Shown piece after piece: positions 32,484 to 42,156 of a stretch of 64,000 nucleotides of DNA. Each line of letters begins with the position of its first letter. The stretch's first letter is position 1. The position numbers and the translations under genes are program-made. The notes below the pieces were generated by a model, which made no database searches, had not been told where the DNA came from, and saw nothing but the letters and a program-made list of their open reading frames with translations. The stretch spans positions 620,001 to 684,000 of the forward strand of contig CP048715.1 in NCBI GenBank assembly GCA_022641835.1, in the 5' to 3' direction. The DNA is from Petasospora fabianii. Its lineage: Eukaryota > Ascomycota > Saccharomycetes > Phaffomycetales > Wickerhamomycetaceae.

Positions 32484-32849
32484 ATGGTTTCCTTCACACA
32501 GATTGTTTCCGCTATCGCTCTTACCTCTGCTGCTAATGCTGCTGCCATCCCAGAGCCACACTTCCCAGGACATGGTGGCTTCCCAGGACATGGTGGCTTC
32601 CCAGGACATGGTGGCAGTCCAAGTCACAGTGGCAAGCCACCAAAACCAACTCACACAGGAAAGCCGGGCTTCCCAGGCCACCCTGGTTTCCCACACTGGA
32701 ACTTCACTACTCTGAGCTGTTCTACCTACTCTACTTACTCCTTCAACTTGACTGATGTCATATCCACTGATGCCTCTGCAACTGCCTCCGCTACTGCGAC
32801 CGATCCATGGTTTTACTCCCCAGGTTACGGTGGCCCAGGTGATCACTAA
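32484..32849 (+). CDS. Secreted His/Gly/Pro-rich repeat protein (121 aa)
   Basis: Small secreted protein I do not recognise as a named family. It has a clear signal peptide (MVSFTQIVSAIALTSAANA, cleavage near AAAIPEP). Three identical FPGHGG units follow, then degenerate SPSHSG, PGFPGHPGFPHW and an N-glycosylation sequon NFTT. A serine/threonine/alanine-rich segment ends in DPWFYSPGYGGPGDH. The repeats are exact 18-bp copies at 32562-32615. There is no hydrophobic C-terminus, so no GPI anchor is predicted. An in-frame ATG at 32430 is too close to the TATA box to be preferred. Clustered histidines suggest metal or proton-dependent binding; that is inference. Confidence 0.75.
   Translation: MVSFTQIVSAIALTSAANAAAIPEPHFPGHGGFPGHGGFPGHGGSPSHSGKPPKPTHTGKPGFPGHPGFPHWNFTTLSCSTYSTYSFNLTDVISTDASATASATATDPWFYSPGYGGPGDH
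32562..32615 (+). repeat. Three tandem 18-bp units encoding FPGHGG
   Basis: TTCCCAGGACATGGTGGC repeated three times without change (32562-32579, 32580-32597, 32598-32615), inside the secreted protein gene. Exact identity suggests recent expansion. Confidence 0.9.
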
Positions 32850-34089
32850 ATGGTAGATCGAGGTGATACTTCCTGGTGAAGTCTCTTTTTTTTGTTTCTA
32901 CTGAGTGATACCCGCTTTATTCAAACTTTCTGCTTTCTTGAGGGCGCTTTCAAGTCTAAGCTCACCTATTCTTCATAGTGGGCGGTTTACATTTCTCATT
33001 GATTACCTTGCTTCTAGTAATCATTATTTTGGACAGACATCTTCCTGTGTCAGGGTCCGGCTTTTCGATAGAGGCAGTGACGCTCTGCCGTGATGTTTTG
33101 GTTCTGCTTTATACTCACCCCTTCCCGTTCTTACTCTCAATCATAGATTTTGCTTATATGATTGTAGTCTGCCTTTGATGTGCTAGCCTCAACCTAGGGT
33201 GAAGACCATTGCGATTAATGAGGCTAATATCATTCCCCATATCATTCAACGGGAAACGGGGGCATACCGTCTTCACCTTCCTATGACAGAACCCCATTGT
33301 GTCATTTAGATAACTACCATCTATTCTTCTTCAACCAGCTGGCCTAGAAAAAGATGTCAGGACGTCTGATGCGCCGGCACAGCGTTTGCCAGACGGAACT
33401 TATTCGTGCGCCCGTTTTTGTACCTGCGTCGTTCTCGCCTTGACAATCACCGCTGATCAAAAACTTTACCCGCAATACGTAATCCGCATTGACGAAGTAT
33501 GTTCTAGGGCCTCCTTTTCAATCAAGCCGTTGTCTTAACTCAAGTGAAATCAGTGGTCATAGAAGCTCAATTGTGTGGCTCCCTAGGATGCTCAGACGAT
33601 CGCCGGGACAAAGTGACTGAGGCGGGTTCTAGCCACTATCTACTAGCTGCAAAGTGTGCAGCCGATGAAACCACCCCTTGCGGCGATTCCAGATATGACA
33701 CCGCTCAACTTGTTCAGCTGAAACCTTGAAGCTATCCGGTGCTGGGAGTAGAGGGTCTATGGTGTTTCGCGGTCTTTGAGATGATGAAACCTACATGGCA
33801 CTCAGCATCACCACTTTAGGAAGTCCATCGAAATGACGCCAACGATGTCCATGCATAGCCAAAATGATCAAAAGAGGTACCCTTTTCTTTCCTTTCCCGC
33901 TATGTTTTATGCTCTTGGTGCCTCCTAGACCAGCAGCCTAGCTTACTGGCGGTGCCATGATGATCACCACCTTCCGTCTACTCAGATCAGTGCTCACGCA
34001 CTTGAGACCAATCCCTTCCGTCTCTTCATACCGCAGTTTCTCCATATTTATGCCTATGCTAAAGGCAAAGAAACAAGAAAATACCTTTG
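32850..34089. other. Intergenic stretch upstream of the exonuclease-fold gene
   Basis: About 1.2 kb with no supported gene. An ATG-initiated frame from 33957 (MMITTFRLLRSVLTHLR) resembles a mitochondrial presequence and runs into the purine tract, but in a different frame from the downstream gene. Confidence 0.45.
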
Positions 34090-34093
34090 AGAC

Positions 34094-34264
34094 GAAGAAG
34101 AAGAAAAGAAGAAAAAGAAGAAAAGAAGAAAAGAAGAAAAGAAGAACAAGAAGAAGGAGGAGGAGGAGAAGGAGGAGGAGGAGAAGGAGAAGAAGAAGAA
34201 GAAGGAGGAGGAGGAGAAGGAGAAGGAGGAGAAGGAGAAGAAGGAGGAGCAGAAAGAAAAGGAA
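34094..34264 (+). repeat. Polypurine GAA/GAG/GGA microsatellite tract
   Basis: About 170 nt of almost pure A and G on the plus strand, with single C interruptions at 34147 and 34250. It mixes AAG, AAAG, GGA and GAG units. Few stops can occur in any plus-strand frame because no T is present. Such homopurine tracts can form triplex DNA and change length by slippage. Confidence 0.95.
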
Positions 34265-34282
34265 CCTGAGATTAAGATAAAG

Positions 34283-35380
34283 ATGAGCGAAATGATGCAA
34301 GTGGTGGAAACAGCGAACACATCCATTATCAAGAGTCTAGAGAAGAGAAATAAGATGCTAGCAAGATTTGAAAAAACCGAAGATTATCAATTGACAGCCA
34401 TGCGAACTCACCGCGTCTCTAGGCACTTCCATATGTTGCCTTTCTTTGATTCCAGCAACACGCATCTTACCGTGCCCCGGTCTACAGACTCCACACTATC
34501 GATTCTTGAAGGAATTCTGCTAGCCAAATTCAGCACAGAAAGTGATGAAGACTTGCTTCCACTTCAACTCCCAGATAACAGTTTTCTCACACTCACGGAC
34601 CGATCTATTTTTCTCAGCATTGACAGTGGTGGCTTCTACAAGGGCATTCCCAGTGATGTTGGTATTGTTATCTACGATACTAGTGATCTTATCCAAGTCC
34701 ACATCAACATAATCAACATGCCGTATTCTTCTGATCCATGTCAACTTACTACTCCGCCTGTGTTTCTCACATTGGACCAAGCACAGAACTTCCTGAATAA
34801 GATCTTCAGACTTTATCTTGAACACAAGACGCTAAACAGCTACAATGTCTGTCTTGTTGGTCACAATATTGGCAACGATTTGAAAGCCTTGGCTTTATTG
34901 GGTGTCCATATCCCCGATCACATCCCCATTCTGAATACCGACATCATTGCGAAGTCGCTATTTGGAAAGGAACTGTCGCTTGAAAGCGTTATTAACCGTC
35001 TTGGAATTAAGCAAAGGTTCTGCTTCCATCCATCTGTTAATGATGCTCTCTACACTCTCTATGCATTCTTCCAGCTGATTCAAAGACCACAAGTATACAC
35101 GTCCTTTGTCGAAGGTGAATCGAGGAAGTGGCTTATCAACTCAAGCAAAGACTATCTAACGGCGTCTCAGTCAAAGAGCCTCTCGAAGCTTTCCAGCTCC
35201 TTTGCCATGGCATCCCCCGAGCCTACAAAATCTACTGCTACATACAGGTGGTCCCCAGGACACAGAGCTGCAGACAAAAGAACGGCAAGTATAGTTGAGT
35301 GGACGGTCAGTGAACAAGGTGAATCACCAGAGACGAGACTTTCCAAGGTCATTAAAATCAGGGACGTTGAGGAAAATTAG
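34283..35380 (+). CDS. GFD2/YDR514C-like protein with RNase H-type (DEDDh) exonuclease fold
   Basis: The 365-residue protein has the layout of the Gfd2/YDR514C family, a 3'-5' exonuclease-like fold. Motif I is FLSIDSGGFYK (D114), followed by DVGIVIYDTSDL. Motif II is VGHNIGNDLKALALLG (D199). Motif III is HPSVNDALYTLYAF (H249, D254). The usual DxE of motif I reads D-S-G, so one metal ligand is missing and catalysis is doubtful. The frame stays open upstream through the purine tract as a Lys/Glu-rich stretch, so the true N-terminus may be longer than the ATG chosen here. S. cerevisiae Gfd2 is a multicopy suppressor linked to mRNA export. Confidence 0.68.
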   Translation: MSEMMQVVETANTSIIKSLEKRNKMLARFEKTEDYQLTAMRTHRVSRHFHMLPFFDSSNTHLTVPRSTDSTLSILEGILLAKFSTESDEDLLPLQLPDNSFLTLTDRSIFLSIDSGGFYKGIPSDVGIVIYDTSDLIQVHINIINMPYSSDPCQLTTPPVFLTLDQAQNFLNKIFRLYLEHKTLNSYNVCLVGHNIGNDLKALALLGVHIPDHIPILNTDIIAKSLFGKELSLESVINRLGIKQRFCFHPSVNDALYTLYAFFQLIQRPQVYTSFVEGESRKWLINSSKDYLTASQSKSLSKLSSSFAMASPEPTKSTATYRWSPGHRAADKRTASIVEWTVSEQGESPETRLSKVIKIRDVEEN

Positions 35381-35530
35381 ACTATATATCATGTAACTCA
35401 GTTAATTTAGTTCTCTGCCGTAGCTGGCGTGAATGGCTACATGTCAACGGCTCATCCTTAGTTCTTTATTGGTGATGTGGGTTCTCCAATACTTCTACCT
35501 GGAACTTAATATTATAACAACCCATGAACA

Positions 35531-36388
35531 TCAGTACTCAAGTCCTCTAATGATATCTAGGACTATGGTTCTAGTCATAAACTCATGAAGTCCTTTGGTA
35601 TCATCTGGTGGAGCAGGGGAGCCCTTAGGCAACGCAAAAGTGGCATTGACCATTCTGAAAACAAGCTGTTTCTCTCCCTTGTCATTCTTCTTCACAAAGT
35701 AGTCAAATCTGTGGATAGCACTGCCTGCACCAAGATCCGAACCGAAGGCCAAGGAGAAGAAACCACCATCTGAACGCTTACCGTTCTCGATGAAGTCAAA
35801 CATACCGTAGATGATGGTGTGTGGTGCCAATGGCCCCTTTGAAGACTTGATGTCGTCAGCGTTCCAAAGGTACTTCAACGATGGATTTGATGGCAAAAGT
35901 GGGATATCGAAGAGAGCGGTCTTTGGCTGGGAAGCCACATCAACCTTCTTTAATGCCGGCTCGAAGTAGGAGAATCCAGCGATACGGTTGTTTGGATCCT
36001 TAGACTTGAGGTATGGGGAGACAATGAATCTGTGTGGCCACAATGTTGGGCCAAGAAGGAGTGCTTTTTGCATAGCAGCGAGTAGCTCGTCGTTTGTCTT
36101 ATATTTGGCAAGGATCTTCTTGGTAGTCTCGACGTCAATCTCCTTTTCAAAGTAGTCGTGTGTCACTGGGTTCTTGTTCGGATTGCAGATTTTGGCAGAC
36201 TTAGTAGAGAGTACGTCGTCATTGGAACCAAAAAAGTTGTACTTGAGACGGCTTGGAAGGGAGAGGTCACCAGCTCTGAACGCTGGAGCCTCATGATAAG
36301 TGCCAACGTAAATATATGTCTTACCAACCAGATAAGCAGCTGAGCCACCGATGACTGTAAGAGCAGCTGCACGTCTGAAGAGACCCAT
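35531..36388 (-). CDS. Conserved-looking membrane protein, probably mitochondrial (285 aa)
   Basis: I do not recognise the family. The N-terminus MGLFRRAAALTVIGGSAAYLVG combines a short arginine-containing start with a single hydrophobic span, a typical signal-anchor for the mitochondrial inner membrane. The rest is soluble, with PHRFIVSPYLKSKDPNNR, FSYFEPALKK and GGFFSLAFGSDLGAGSAIHRF; no cysteine motif or nucleotide-binding loop is evident. The ATG at 36388 is the first in frame. It is divergent from ASA1 by 255 bp. Confidence 0.7.
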   Translation of the reverse strand: MGLFRRAAALTVIGGSAAYLVGKTYIYVGTYHEAPAFRAGDLSLPSRLKYNFFGSNDDVLSTKSAKICNPNKNPVTHDYFEKEIDVETTKKILAKYKTNDELLAAMQKALLLGPTLWPHRFIVSPYLKSKDPNNRIAGFSYFEPALKKVDVASQPKTALFDIPLLPSNPSLKYLWNADDIKSSKGPLAPHTIIYGMFDFIENGKRSDGGFFSLAFGSDLGAGSAIHRFDYFVKKNDKGEKQLVFRMVNATFALPKGSPAPPDDTKGLHEFMTRTIVLDIIRGLEY

Positions 36389-36643
36389 TATTGCACCAAA
36401 GACGGGATATCGCAAACTCGTGTGACCTTTGTGGGTGTCTATAAGTCAAAGATGGAGTTTGACACCCTTGTTCCTAGTCAATTCCAATCCGGGTGCAAGC
36501 CCGGTGATACGTGATACGTGGGGGAGGCCTTTAGAACAGAGATCTACCCGCGCTAAAATGGCAGATATTGCTAGGCGCAACATTTCCGCGGTTTCCTTTT
36601 TGGTGATTTCGATTGTTTTGTTCGTATCTCTTAAATGACATAG

Positions 36644-37960
36644 ATGCACTCTATTATATCGTCTCTTATCCCCATGTCACTGCTTGATGATGACTCCAAG
36701 GTTCCAGACTTTGTGCTACGAAAGCATACAAAGCCTATTACAGCCCTAGAGTTTGTGAGGGTGCCCATTGCAATGCAGCGAAGGGCTATAACGAACGACA
36801 AGGAGACACACGACCACTCTCTTACACTCAAACCGTTTCTTCTCTCGGGTGACCAGGAAGGAAATGTGAAGTTGTGGGACATGGCAACCAGGAGACCTGC
36901 AATTGAGAGACAATGTCATCAGTCGCATATCTTGACTATTCTTCAACTGGGAGCACGAGATGGAATCATCGACCATCGCTACTTTGGTCTCATCATCACG
37001 CATGGCCGTGACAATTGTGTCAAGTTTTGGAGACTGTTCGATCAACAAGGAAATTTCACATTCACTCAAGTTTATGACCTACCGGAGAATGCACTGAATT
37101 TTAGTAATGTTGATGTCATGGAAAACGAGCTAATCGCACCGAACACCATGAACTCCAATGCTTTTGACGTCTACGATATCGAGTTCATCACAGATGATGT
37201 TGTCAATGACCATAGGCTGGTACGTGACATGGAAGCTGTTGACGTGTTTGAAGCAGCCAGTGCCTCTGGAAAGTTTACATTTGAAGAGTTTACGCTAAAA
37301 AGAGACAGTGATGAAAGCGTCAACAGAGTTGACAAGTTTGGTATCATCATGAAGCTGCTCTGGGTGTCTGATGATACCGTATATATTGGCTACGAATCGG
37401 GTCATGTTGCATCAATTAGGATAAACCCAAAGTCCAAAAAATATGAAGTGCTATCTTTGACAAAGCATCATTATCCGCAGCCAGTACTCTCACTCTCCTA
37501 TGATCCCGTCCAGAATATTGTCATCTCCGCTTCTATTGCATCCCAGATTGTCATCTATGATGTCCCAACTCAGGCGGCCACTGCTATCAAGCTTGACAAT
37601 ATCGGAAAAATTTCCTCGATAAGCACCATAAAGGATAAGCTTGTGCTTTCCTCATGGAGCGGGCTGATCAGGTTCTACACATTTGACAAATCTACTTACA
37701 CACTTGAGTATCATCACTCTTTCAAAAAGCCCAAGGGCATGATCGCAGGCGATCTCAACATCATGGGCAATCTTCAAGACACTACTGGTCCTAAGAAAAA
37801 CACAGTCACGAAACCTAATTGCATGACAATGGTGGAGCGTTCCACCGTTCCCCTATCATTAAAGTCCAAGCTATCAAGGAGAGATGTCACTGTCATAGAG
37901 TCCTCATTCCTCTCTGTTGGATACGACGATGGAACTATCAGTATCTACACAGACTTATGA
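36644..37960 (+). CDS. ASA1: ASTRA-associated WD40 protein Asa1
   Basis: Asa1 is a WD40 subunit of the ASTRA complex, which supports PIKK kinase assembly (Tra1, Tel1, TOR). The 438-residue protein shows the family opening FVLRKHTKPITALEF, then SGDQEGNVKLWDMATRRP and HGRDNCVKFWRLF. Later repeats (YIGYESGHVASIRI, VISASIASQIVIYD, VGYDDGTISIYTDL) close the propeller. Length equals the S. cerevisiae protein (443). A second in-frame ATG lies 10 codons in (MSLLDDD) and could be the real start. Confidence 0.8.
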   Translation: MHSIISSLIPMSLLDDDSKVPDFVLRKHTKPITALEFVRVPIAMQRRAITNDKETHDHSLTLKPFLLSGDQEGNVKLWDMATRRPAIERQCHQSHILTILQLGARDGIIDHRYFGLIITHGRDNCVKFWRLFDQQGNFTFTQVYDLPENALNFSNVDVMENELIAPNTMNSNAFDVYDIEFITDDVVNDHRLVRDMEAVDVFEAASASGKFTFEEFTLKRDSDESVNRVDKFGIIMKLLWVSDDTVYIGYESGHVASIRINPKSKKYEVLSLTKHHYPQPVLSLSYDPVQNIVISASIASQIVIYDVPTQAATAIKLDNIGKISSISTIKDKLVLSSWSGLIRFYTFDKSTYTLEYHHSFKKPKGMIAGDLNIMGNLQDTTGPKKNTVTKPNCMTMVERSTVPLSLKSKLSRRDVTVIESSFLSVGYDDGTISIYTDL

Positions 37961-38060
37961 ATAGTTACTCAAGTTTGTCTATCTCTCAGTTGCACGTGTA
38001 TTGTAGCCACCATGTAATAAAAAATGCAAAATATGTTACCTCATGAGGGAATGCTCTAGC

Positions 38061-39647
38061 TCAGGATGACTCCTCACCGCTGTTCTCGCCATCGTCCCCT
38101 GTGTCCTCTTTGTGATCACCACCATTGTTGTTTCTTCTTCTGCGACGTCTCCTTCTCTTCTTTTTGCCGTCAGTTTCACCGTCTCCACGCAAAGAGCTTT
38201 GATCTACATGCAAGCTTGGTGTATGATCAATGACAGATGGTTTTCTGGAGTGCGTTCTCTCAGCGTTCGAAGATACCCGACTATTGTTATGTGATGCACT
38301 TCGGTCATAGATTTTGCTGGATCTTCTGGAATCTGTTCCGGAGTTGGCTCTAGATGTGTTTGTAGTCTTTCTCACGCTCTTATTGCGTGTCACCTTGGAG
38401 GGTGGATCAATCTTAGCTTCACGGTCGGTGAAGGGAATGGAATTGTTCAAGTCTTTACAGAGGGATGTAATTCTCTCTTCGGTACTCTGTTCGGACACCG
38501 ATCTGCCTGCGCTGCCTTGTCTTTCACCCCTCTTCTTCACCGACAACGCGATGTTGTTGTGCCCAACTGCGGTTGATGTGTCGAGCGTGGACTTCCCCGA
38601 TGGCTCCTTCACAGGAGCTGCGGTTGACTCATGGGTATCCTCAGTTTCAGCATCAGGTTCGAGATGATTAGAAGACATATCACCAGCCCTGTCATCGAAG
38701 TTGTTAGGCTCTGTGATGTCATTGAATGGATTTCTTTGGTCTTCAGAACTCGACAGATACTTCTGCATCAACTCAGTGCGATCAATCTGCAACTGGTCGG
38801 CAATTTGGAAGAATAGGCTCTTTGAAGCACTCAACAATGCATCTGTATCATTGCTGTTGTTCAGAACCCTCGTATGAAGGTCCTTGACGGTAGTATTGAG
38901 CGCCTCGTTCTTCTTTTGATACAGCGACTGTACCTTCTCAGCGTTGATGGTGATGGACTTGATTGATCTGAAGATGGTGGCATCACTCTTGTTGATCATT
39001 CCAATGTTTCTTGTGATCTCTGCGTCTTTGGTGGTCAAGAACTCTTGGAGCTTTTCTCTCAACTCTGTGACCTCCTTCGTGTAGTGTTCCCTGTACTGCT
39101 TCTGACTGGAAATGATGGTGTCGTATGCAATCTTGGTTCTCTCATTCTCAGCAACAGCTACCATCTCACTCTCCTGGAGTTTTAAGCACCTTGACTCTAG
39201 CGCTTTCACGCGGAAGTTCAAGTCGTCCGTCGAGCTCATGTAACCATTTAACTGGTTCTCCAAGTCAGCGATTCGTCTTTGCTTCCTCTCCAGAAGAGCA
39301 TTAACAGTGTCATTCTCATGCTTCACATTAGAGATTTGTTCCACCAGCTGATCTCGTCTCTTCTTGATGACATCGTTCGTCTTTTTGAGCTCTTCGCTTC
39401 TGCTTCTAGCTTGAATCAACTCAGACTTCAACTCATCGATCTCGGAGTGAAGCGCCTCAATCACCCTTGACGATCCACCTTTCTTCGGCGTCAAAGATGG
39501 GGCAGCATCCGCGGTGTTCTGTCGGAAAGGTGACTCCATGTTAATCCGGCCGAGTGGTCTCCTTGTTGGTGAGTTGTTGGTGTTGTCTGATAGCTTGAAG
39601 TCTGGTGGCGGGTCAAAAACCAGTTCAATGTTCTCCTTGTCGGCCAT
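38061..39647 (-). CDS. SHE3: mRNA-transport adaptor She3
   Basis: She3 links the myosin Myo4 to the RNA-binding She2 and to localised mRNAs. The 528-residue protein (start MADKENIELVFDPP) contains the hallmark SSRVIEALHSEIDEL at about residue 59. A long coiled coil with LLERKQRRIADLENQ and QKQYREHYTKEV runs to about residue 320. A disordered C-terminal half rich in serine and basic residues follows (KKKRRRRRRRRNNN), the part that binds RNA in S. cerevisiae. The frame is open upstream of 39647 only without ATG. Presence of SHE3 implies asymmetric mRNA transport in this yeast. Confidence 0.88.
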   Translation of the reverse strand: MADKENIELVFDPPPDFKLSDNTNNSPTRRPLGRINMESPFRQNTADAAPSLTPKKGGSSRVIEALHSEIDELKSELIQARSRSEELKKTNDVIKKRRDQLVEQISNVKHENDTVNALLERKQRRIADLENQLNGYMSSTDDLNFRVKALESRCLKLQESEMVAVAENERTKIAYDTIISSQKQYREHYTKEVTELREKLQEFLTTKDAEITRNIGMINKSDATIFRSIKSITINAEKVQSLYQKKNEALNTTVKDLHTRVLNNSNDTDALLSASKSLFFQIADQLQIDRTELMQKYLSSSEDQRNPFNDITEPNNFDDRAGDMSSNHLEPDAETEDTHESTAAPVKEPSGKSTLDTSTAVGHNNIALSVKKRGERQGSAGRSVSEQSTEERITSLCKDLNNSIPFTDREAKIDPPSKVTRNKSVRKTTNTSRANSGTDSRRSSKIYDRSASHNNSRVSSNAERTHSRKPSVIDHTPSLHVDQSSLRGDGETDGKKKRRRRRRRRNNNGGDHKEDTGDDGENSGEESS

Positions 39648-40221
39648 GTGTGCCAAATAGCTGGTCGATGCGCTGGTGCGTTCGTTCACGGTCTCCAGTG
39701 TGGCGATCGGGGAGTGGACACGACAGTGATGGGGTAAATGTGATTGCTGACCCAGTGGGGAAACCTCTGTAGATATCCGAGAGTCTGTTAAACTAAGAGT
39801 AGGACGTCGGTGAGCTCTTGTTAGTAAATGTGAACTAAACCGGAGAGTAAAGTGCCAAGTTTCCTTCTTTGGCGGCGGAATGGTATAGATTTTCAATGTT
39901 TACCATTCTCGGCGATGCGTTGCGCGCGTTGTCATGTCAACGATACGAACACGGGAATGCGCAGCACCAACCGGTGAAGACTCAGGAGTTCGTGCTCTTA
40001 GCATGTCTGTCGTTTGCACAGGTGTACAGGTAGCTCATCAAGTCGTTCTCCCGGCACTCGGTTCCTAAGCAATTACGTCATACGCTAAATCCTTATCTGG
40101 ATTGATCTGCGATGGCCGCTACAGACTCGATTGGGCATGGCCACTTCACCAGCATCAACGCAGACCAATGCCTCTACAAGAGAGACAAAAATTACAGGGA
40201 CTCATAGCTTTATTATACAAA
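39648..40221. other. SHE3 promoter and SRP54 3' flank
   Basis: 574 bp between two minus-strand genes. No further gene seen. Confidence 0.4.
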
Positions 40222-41829
40222 TCAACCCATACCGAACTGCTTCATCATGTTCTGCATCTGTGGGTTGTTCATCATCTGACTCATGTCTGGCATACCACCA
40301 CCGCCTCCTCCCATCATCTTCATCATGTCTGCCATGTTTGGCATACCGCCGCCACCACCGCCCATCATCTTCATCATCTCGCCCATATCTGGCATATTAG
40401 CACCACCAAGTCCCAGTTGCTTCATGGCGTTCTGCATCATTCCCGGATTCTGCTGGATCTGCTGCATTCTTCTCTGCATCTCAGCCTGTGACAGACCACC
40501 AGGGCCTGCACCGGCACCACCAGCATCCGTCATAGATTTGGCTCTCTTTGCCATTGTAGCCATCATACGTGCCTGAAGAAGAATCATTTCAACTTCCGTC
40601 GATGATGTACCAGAACCCCTAGCGACTCTGATGATTCTTGATGGCTCATCAATGAAGATCTGTCCATCACTCTCCAACTCAGCCTTGTTCATGGAGTCCA
40701 TCACGTACACCATACGCTTCATCTTATTTGATGCCTCATCCTCTCCGATTTGGTTCATCATATTACCCATACCCGGAATCATGTTGGCAATTTGTGACAG
40801 TGGACCCATCTTCATGATATTTTGCATCTGTTTCTGGAAATCATTGAGTGTGAACTTACCTTCCTGGAAGTTCTTCACTGTGTCCTTGTTATCCAAATCA
40901 AGAGACTGAACGTGTTCCATGAATCCCTGGATATCACCAATACCCAAAAGTTTGGAAATGAATGATCTTGGTGCGAATGTCTCAAAGTCCTGAACATGTT
41001 CACCAGTACCAATGAACACAATCGGCGTCTGTGTAGCAGCAACAGCGGATATGGCACCACCACCTTTAGCATGACCATCAAGTTTGGTCAAGATGATCGA
41101 ACCGAAGTTCGAACTCTCCTTGAACGCCTTGGATTGTGACTCAGCAGCCTGACCAATGGATCCATCAAGGACCATGATCGTCTGATCTGGCTTGATGGTG
41201 TCAGCAATCTCAATCATCTCATTGAACAAGTCCTCCTCCTGTCTGTGTCTACCAGAGGTATCCACAATGATGATGTCGAACTTCTCCTTCTTAAATTTTT
41301 GAACACCTTCCTGAGCAACAGCAACAGGATTCGTCTCTGTGTAGGAACCATAGTATGGGATTCTTGCCTTTGTAGCGTTCTGCTTCAACTGATCAAAAGC
41401 ACCGGCTCTGAAAGTATCGGCACACACCATACCAACTTTGAAGCCTCTTCTTTGGTAATACACGGCGAGCTTCGTACAAGATGTAGTCTTACCAGCACCT
41501 TGCAAACCAACAAACATAATCACATTACGCTTACCCTTCTTTGGCTTGTACGGTTGGACACCGGTATCGACCAATGCACACAACTCGTCAAAGACAACCT
41601 TTTGCAAGATGTTTTTCTTCTTGATAGCAGGCTTCTCTTTCGTCTCAGCCTCAAGTTTATTCTTGATCTGATTACGCAACTTGGCAACGAGCTTGATGTT
41701 CACGTCGGACTCTAAGAGTGCGTTACAAATCTCCTTCAGCATCCCATCGATGGCGGAATCAACGTCAGAGGACTTCATGGCGCTGGAGAGCGCACCGTTG
41801 ATACGGCGGCCCAAATCTGCAAGCACCAT
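40222..41829 (-). CDS. SRP54: Signal recognition particle subunit Srp54
   Basis: GTPase of the signal recognition particle that binds signal sequences on ribosomes. The 535-residue protein starts [14 protein letters not shown]. The N domain includes ALLESDVN. The G domain has [17 protein letters not shown] (P loop), [26 protein letters not shown] and [10 protein letters not shown]. The M domain begins near [13 protein letters not shown], with [18 protein letters not shown]. The C-terminus carries two copies of a Gly6-Met repeat ([13 protein letters not shown]) where S. cerevisiae has a PGMPGM-type tail. It is divergent from CCZ1. Confidence 0.97.
   Translation of the reverse strand: MVLADLGRRINGALSSAMKSSDVDSAIDGMLKEICNALLESDVNIKLVAKLRNQIKNKLEAETKEKPAIKKKNILQKVVFDELCALVDTGVQPYKPKKGKRNVIMFVGLQGAGKTTSCTKLAVYYQRRGFKVGMVCADTFRAGAFDQLKQNATKARIPYYGSYTETNPVAVAQEGVQKFKKEKFDIIIVDTSGRHRQEEDLFNEMIEIADTIKPDQTIMVLDGSIGQAAESQSKAFKESSNFGSIILTKLDGHAKGGGAISAVAATQTPIVFIGTGEHVQDFETFAPRSFISKLLGIGDIQGFMEHVQSLDLDNKDTVKNFQEGKFTLNDFQKQMQNIMKMGPLSQIANMIPGMGNMMNQIGEDEASNKMKRMVYVMDSMNKAELESDGQIFIDEPSRIIRVARGSGTSSTEVEMILLQARMMATMAKRAKSMTDAGGAGAGPGGLSQAEMQRRMQQIQQNPGMMQNAMKQLGLGGANMPDMGEMMKMMGGGGGGMPNMADMMKMMGGGGGGMPDMSQMMNNPQMQNMMKQFGMG
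40264..40390 (-). repeat. Tandem Met/Gly-rich repeat in SRP54 C-terminus
   Basis: Two nearly identical units of about 48 bp encoding [13 protein letters not shown](N/D)M, plus a flanking partial MPDMGEMMK copy. Confidence 0.8.
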
Positions 41830-42156
41830 TGTGTCAAATGTAAGTGATCTTTGGAAACAGTAGAGACGTTTGTAGAAAGGGATGTAAGTCTGTGCGATGC
41901 AGATACCGTGCGACAATAGTGTCGGCTTCTTCTCCACGTCGTCCAACCGCCAGCAGCGAGCGAGCACTTTGGAAAATCCAATGGTGTTTGGATGTACCCT
42001 AGTCGCGTTGGTACAAGTTTCGCGAATGCGTTTGATGTTCATGCATGTCCCCTCGATCCATGGGGTTGAAGGCCAACGTCTCTTCACCGGTTTTAATCGC
42101 TTTCTTGTCCTCTTAAACATCTATATTGTCTCCATCAAGAGCAGTGTGAAGCTTGT
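41830..42156. promoter_or_regulatory. Divergent SRP54/CCZ1 promoter
   Basis: 327 bp between start codons; the SRP54 frame runs through most of it without an ATG. No clear element was picked out. Confidence 0.45.

Noticed and set aside
33957-34280. Presequence-like frame running into a poly-arginine stretch
   Set aside because: The arginine run is just the purine repeat read in one frame; the N-terminal part alone is not enough to call a gene. Kept only as context for the tract.
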